From contig NC_134025.1 of NCBI RefSeq assembly GCF_964204645.1, forward strand, positions 14,701,001-14,765,000: a stretch of DNA of 64,000 bases, written 5' to 3'. The number at the start of each line of letters is the position of its first letter. The first letter of the stretch is position 1. This DNA comes from Tubulanus polymorphus. Taxonomy: Eukaryota; Nemertea; Palaeonemertea; Tubulaniformes; Tubulanidae. A program made the position numbers and the translations under genes. The notes beneath the pieces are model-generated. The model saw only the letters and a program-made list of their open reading frames with translations. It ran no database searches and had not been told where the DNA came from. This document shows, piece by piece, positions 54,401 to 57,400 of the stretch.

Positions 54401-57400
54401 ACCGCCTTACATACGAAAAATCAATGCTGAAATCAATTTTTCAAAATTTACGCCCCCTAGTGGTTAAAATAGGAACTAATCATGTGAGGGGTTCGTTGCA
54501 TTTAGTAACCAGGTACATGTGTATCAATTTTTATAGAAATCCAATGATTCCCTTGGTCGATATAGATGAAAATGAGTTTTCCAGCGTCTTTTAGGTGGCG
54601 CTACTGGAGAACCATATGAGTTACATAGTTATACCATACATCAATACAAGCGTCTTGTCAAGGGCTACTGATCACTCATCGCAACCACGATTCAATCTCC
54701 ACCGGTTAAGGAGCTAGGAGCAAAAATCTCTTTGAAAAAGTTCGGGTCCCGTTTCGAGCCCGTAGAGCCCAAACGGTTAATCGCAGATAGGGCGTGCCAT
54801 TGACTTTTTTAGCCTCCAGGCTGTCATGAACATTTTTCGTGCTCAGCCGAAGCTGAAAACTCAAAGACAAAAATTTTTCTCACACAGTAACTTTTCGATG
54901 TCAGAATTTTCAAAAGTACAACGCCCCCTGGTGGGTGAACGGGGTCCCCAATCAAAGATCTCTTCGACTTACCTCAAGGTACCTGTGTTCCGTACATCTC
55001 ACGAAAGTTTCAAGTAAATCCGTCAAGGAATATTGTAATGCTAACAGAATATAGCCATCCAGGCTCTTGCTTATAGATACCGTAGCTGCATTCATTAGCT
55101 CTATCCAGGGAAGTTACTGCAAGGATGCTATTGCTTGTATATGCCGCACAAAAATTCCTCAGTTGCGTTCACTCGAGACTGACCATATTCAGTGCGCCAC
55201 ATATATATAAAAATACTAAAAAACTACAGATCTAGTACACCAGCTCTATCACTGCTTATAGGGACACTGACTGACGCGCTGTGGGAATGACACGTAGGCA
55301 ATACACATACGTAGATGGATACCGTTTGAATCGGGCTTAAATTTCGATGTTTAGAGGCTCATTGTGAGTAAACAGTTCAATTCTTATTAATATTATATAC
55401 AGTATTTGTCAATGCAGCGTAGTACTTGTGATACTGAATGGTTTCACCGACAGTGACAGTAAATTGCAGTTGTTTATATCCTTTCAGTAAGATCAGTGTG
55501 AAACAGAATATAATAATAATAATAATAATAATCAGCAGGAATACAATAGGGTTTCTGTGAAGGCAGCAGAAACCCTAATAATAATAATCAGCAGGAATAC
55601 GATAGGGTTTCTGTGAAGGCAGCAGAAACCCTTTCTGCGAAGGCAGCAGAAACCCTAATAATAATAATCAGCAGGAATACAATAGGGTTTCTGCGAAGGC
55701 AGCAGAAACCCTAATAATAATAATCAGCAGGAATACAATAGGGTTTCTGCGAAGGCAGCAGAAACCCTAATAATAATAATCAGCAGGAATACGATAGGGT
55801 TTCTGTGAAGGCAGCAGAAACCCTTTCTGCGAAGGCAGCAGAAACCCTAATAATAATAATCAGCAGGAATACAATAGGGTTTCTGCGAAGGCAGCAGAAA
55901 CCCTAATAATAATAATCAGCAGGAATACAATAGGGTTTCTGCGAAGGCAGCAGAAACCCTAATAATAATAACAATCAACAGAATTACAAGAGGGTTTTCG
56001 ACGAAAGTCAGAAAACCCTAATTAAACAAAATCATGAAACAATGAAAACGACAACCGATATAGCCAATATAGGAAAGGAACCTAGATTTTATTACTGCAT
56101 GTGTGTAAATATCAGAGCCCAAGAAAGTTTCTAACGAAAGTTATCGACTCCCCAAGCTAGTTATCAATCCGTGTGATAGCAACATGGGCTTGCATTTGCA
56201 AGCCCATGATTATGATTCTGTATCAGAGGTCTCAAAAAATTCAAGATTTTCCCTTACTGTATAATTTAATGATTCATGGACATAAATAGCAACTCCTACG
56301 CCTATTCTGTTCGCTCTGTTAACTAAAGTGCATTTATATCCATCTAAACTGTACAAATTCCATTGTCCTGTGGGTTGTAGGCCCATGTTTCTGTGATTGC
56401 AATTACTTTAAACAGACAATTTAAAGAGTACTAAGTTTCTTAGTATCTTGTTTATTATAAAAATACGAACTTCAAAGAAATTAAATATGGTGTACCTCAA
56501 GGTTCGGTTCTTGGACCGTTACTTTTTCATGGAAAAGATATTGAAAAAGATATTTTTACAGAAATTGATATTGAAATACAATTTTAGATCTTAAACAAAT
56601 TGCCCATGGGCAAAGTGTGGTTTACCTTGAAAGCTAGAGGTTGTTTGGAGTAAGGGCATTGCTTGAAAATCTTTTTTATTTGTGACTTCGAAGTTCTAGA
56701 AGTTTATATTGTATTTTATCTTTCTTAAAGAATTATTCTGTAGTCAAATAAGACCAAAGATAAACATTTGTTTATGGTCTACCTCCAGAGATTTCGTAGG
56801 GTACAGGTAGGCGCGGCAGGGAAACTATTTTATATTCAAAAAAAAATATTTTTTTCACGATATGAAAAAATATTCAAATAAAATTCATATGATTTCACAT
56901 ATCAGAGGGTGGCTGAATATTGAGTCTTGGAAACGAAACCTCTTCCAATGTATGGCCGCGGAAGCTAAAAGACCAGGGCGTAGTATTAGATCGTTTTAAA
57001 CCCTGGACCTTACCACTTCAATATCCAGACCTTGACCTATACCTATAGTTTGCTGCTTAGTATTTTCAGGTAACAAGAAATTACAATTTATTACAAATTC
57101 TATCAAACAGAAAACGCAGCGCTCATCTTCTGCTACAACGATTATTCAGCCTGTTATCATACCAATCGAATTATGCAACATATAATCTACAATATGGGGC
57201 CAGTTGCTCAAAAGTTGGTTAAATATAACCGGCCGTTAAATACCATAGTAACAATGAAATTTCAATTGTCACCATATCAACTATCTACTGGTCAACTCTA
57301 ACCAACTTTTGAGCAACCGGCCCATGGTATACACATCAACATATGGTAAATATAACAACCACCAAAACAACTTCCATTGACTTTTATCTTCAACCCACAG

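Noticed and set aside
55513-56020. CRISPR-like array
   Set aside because: Regular spacing, but the whole unit is repeated with no unique spacers, and the DNA is from an animal.
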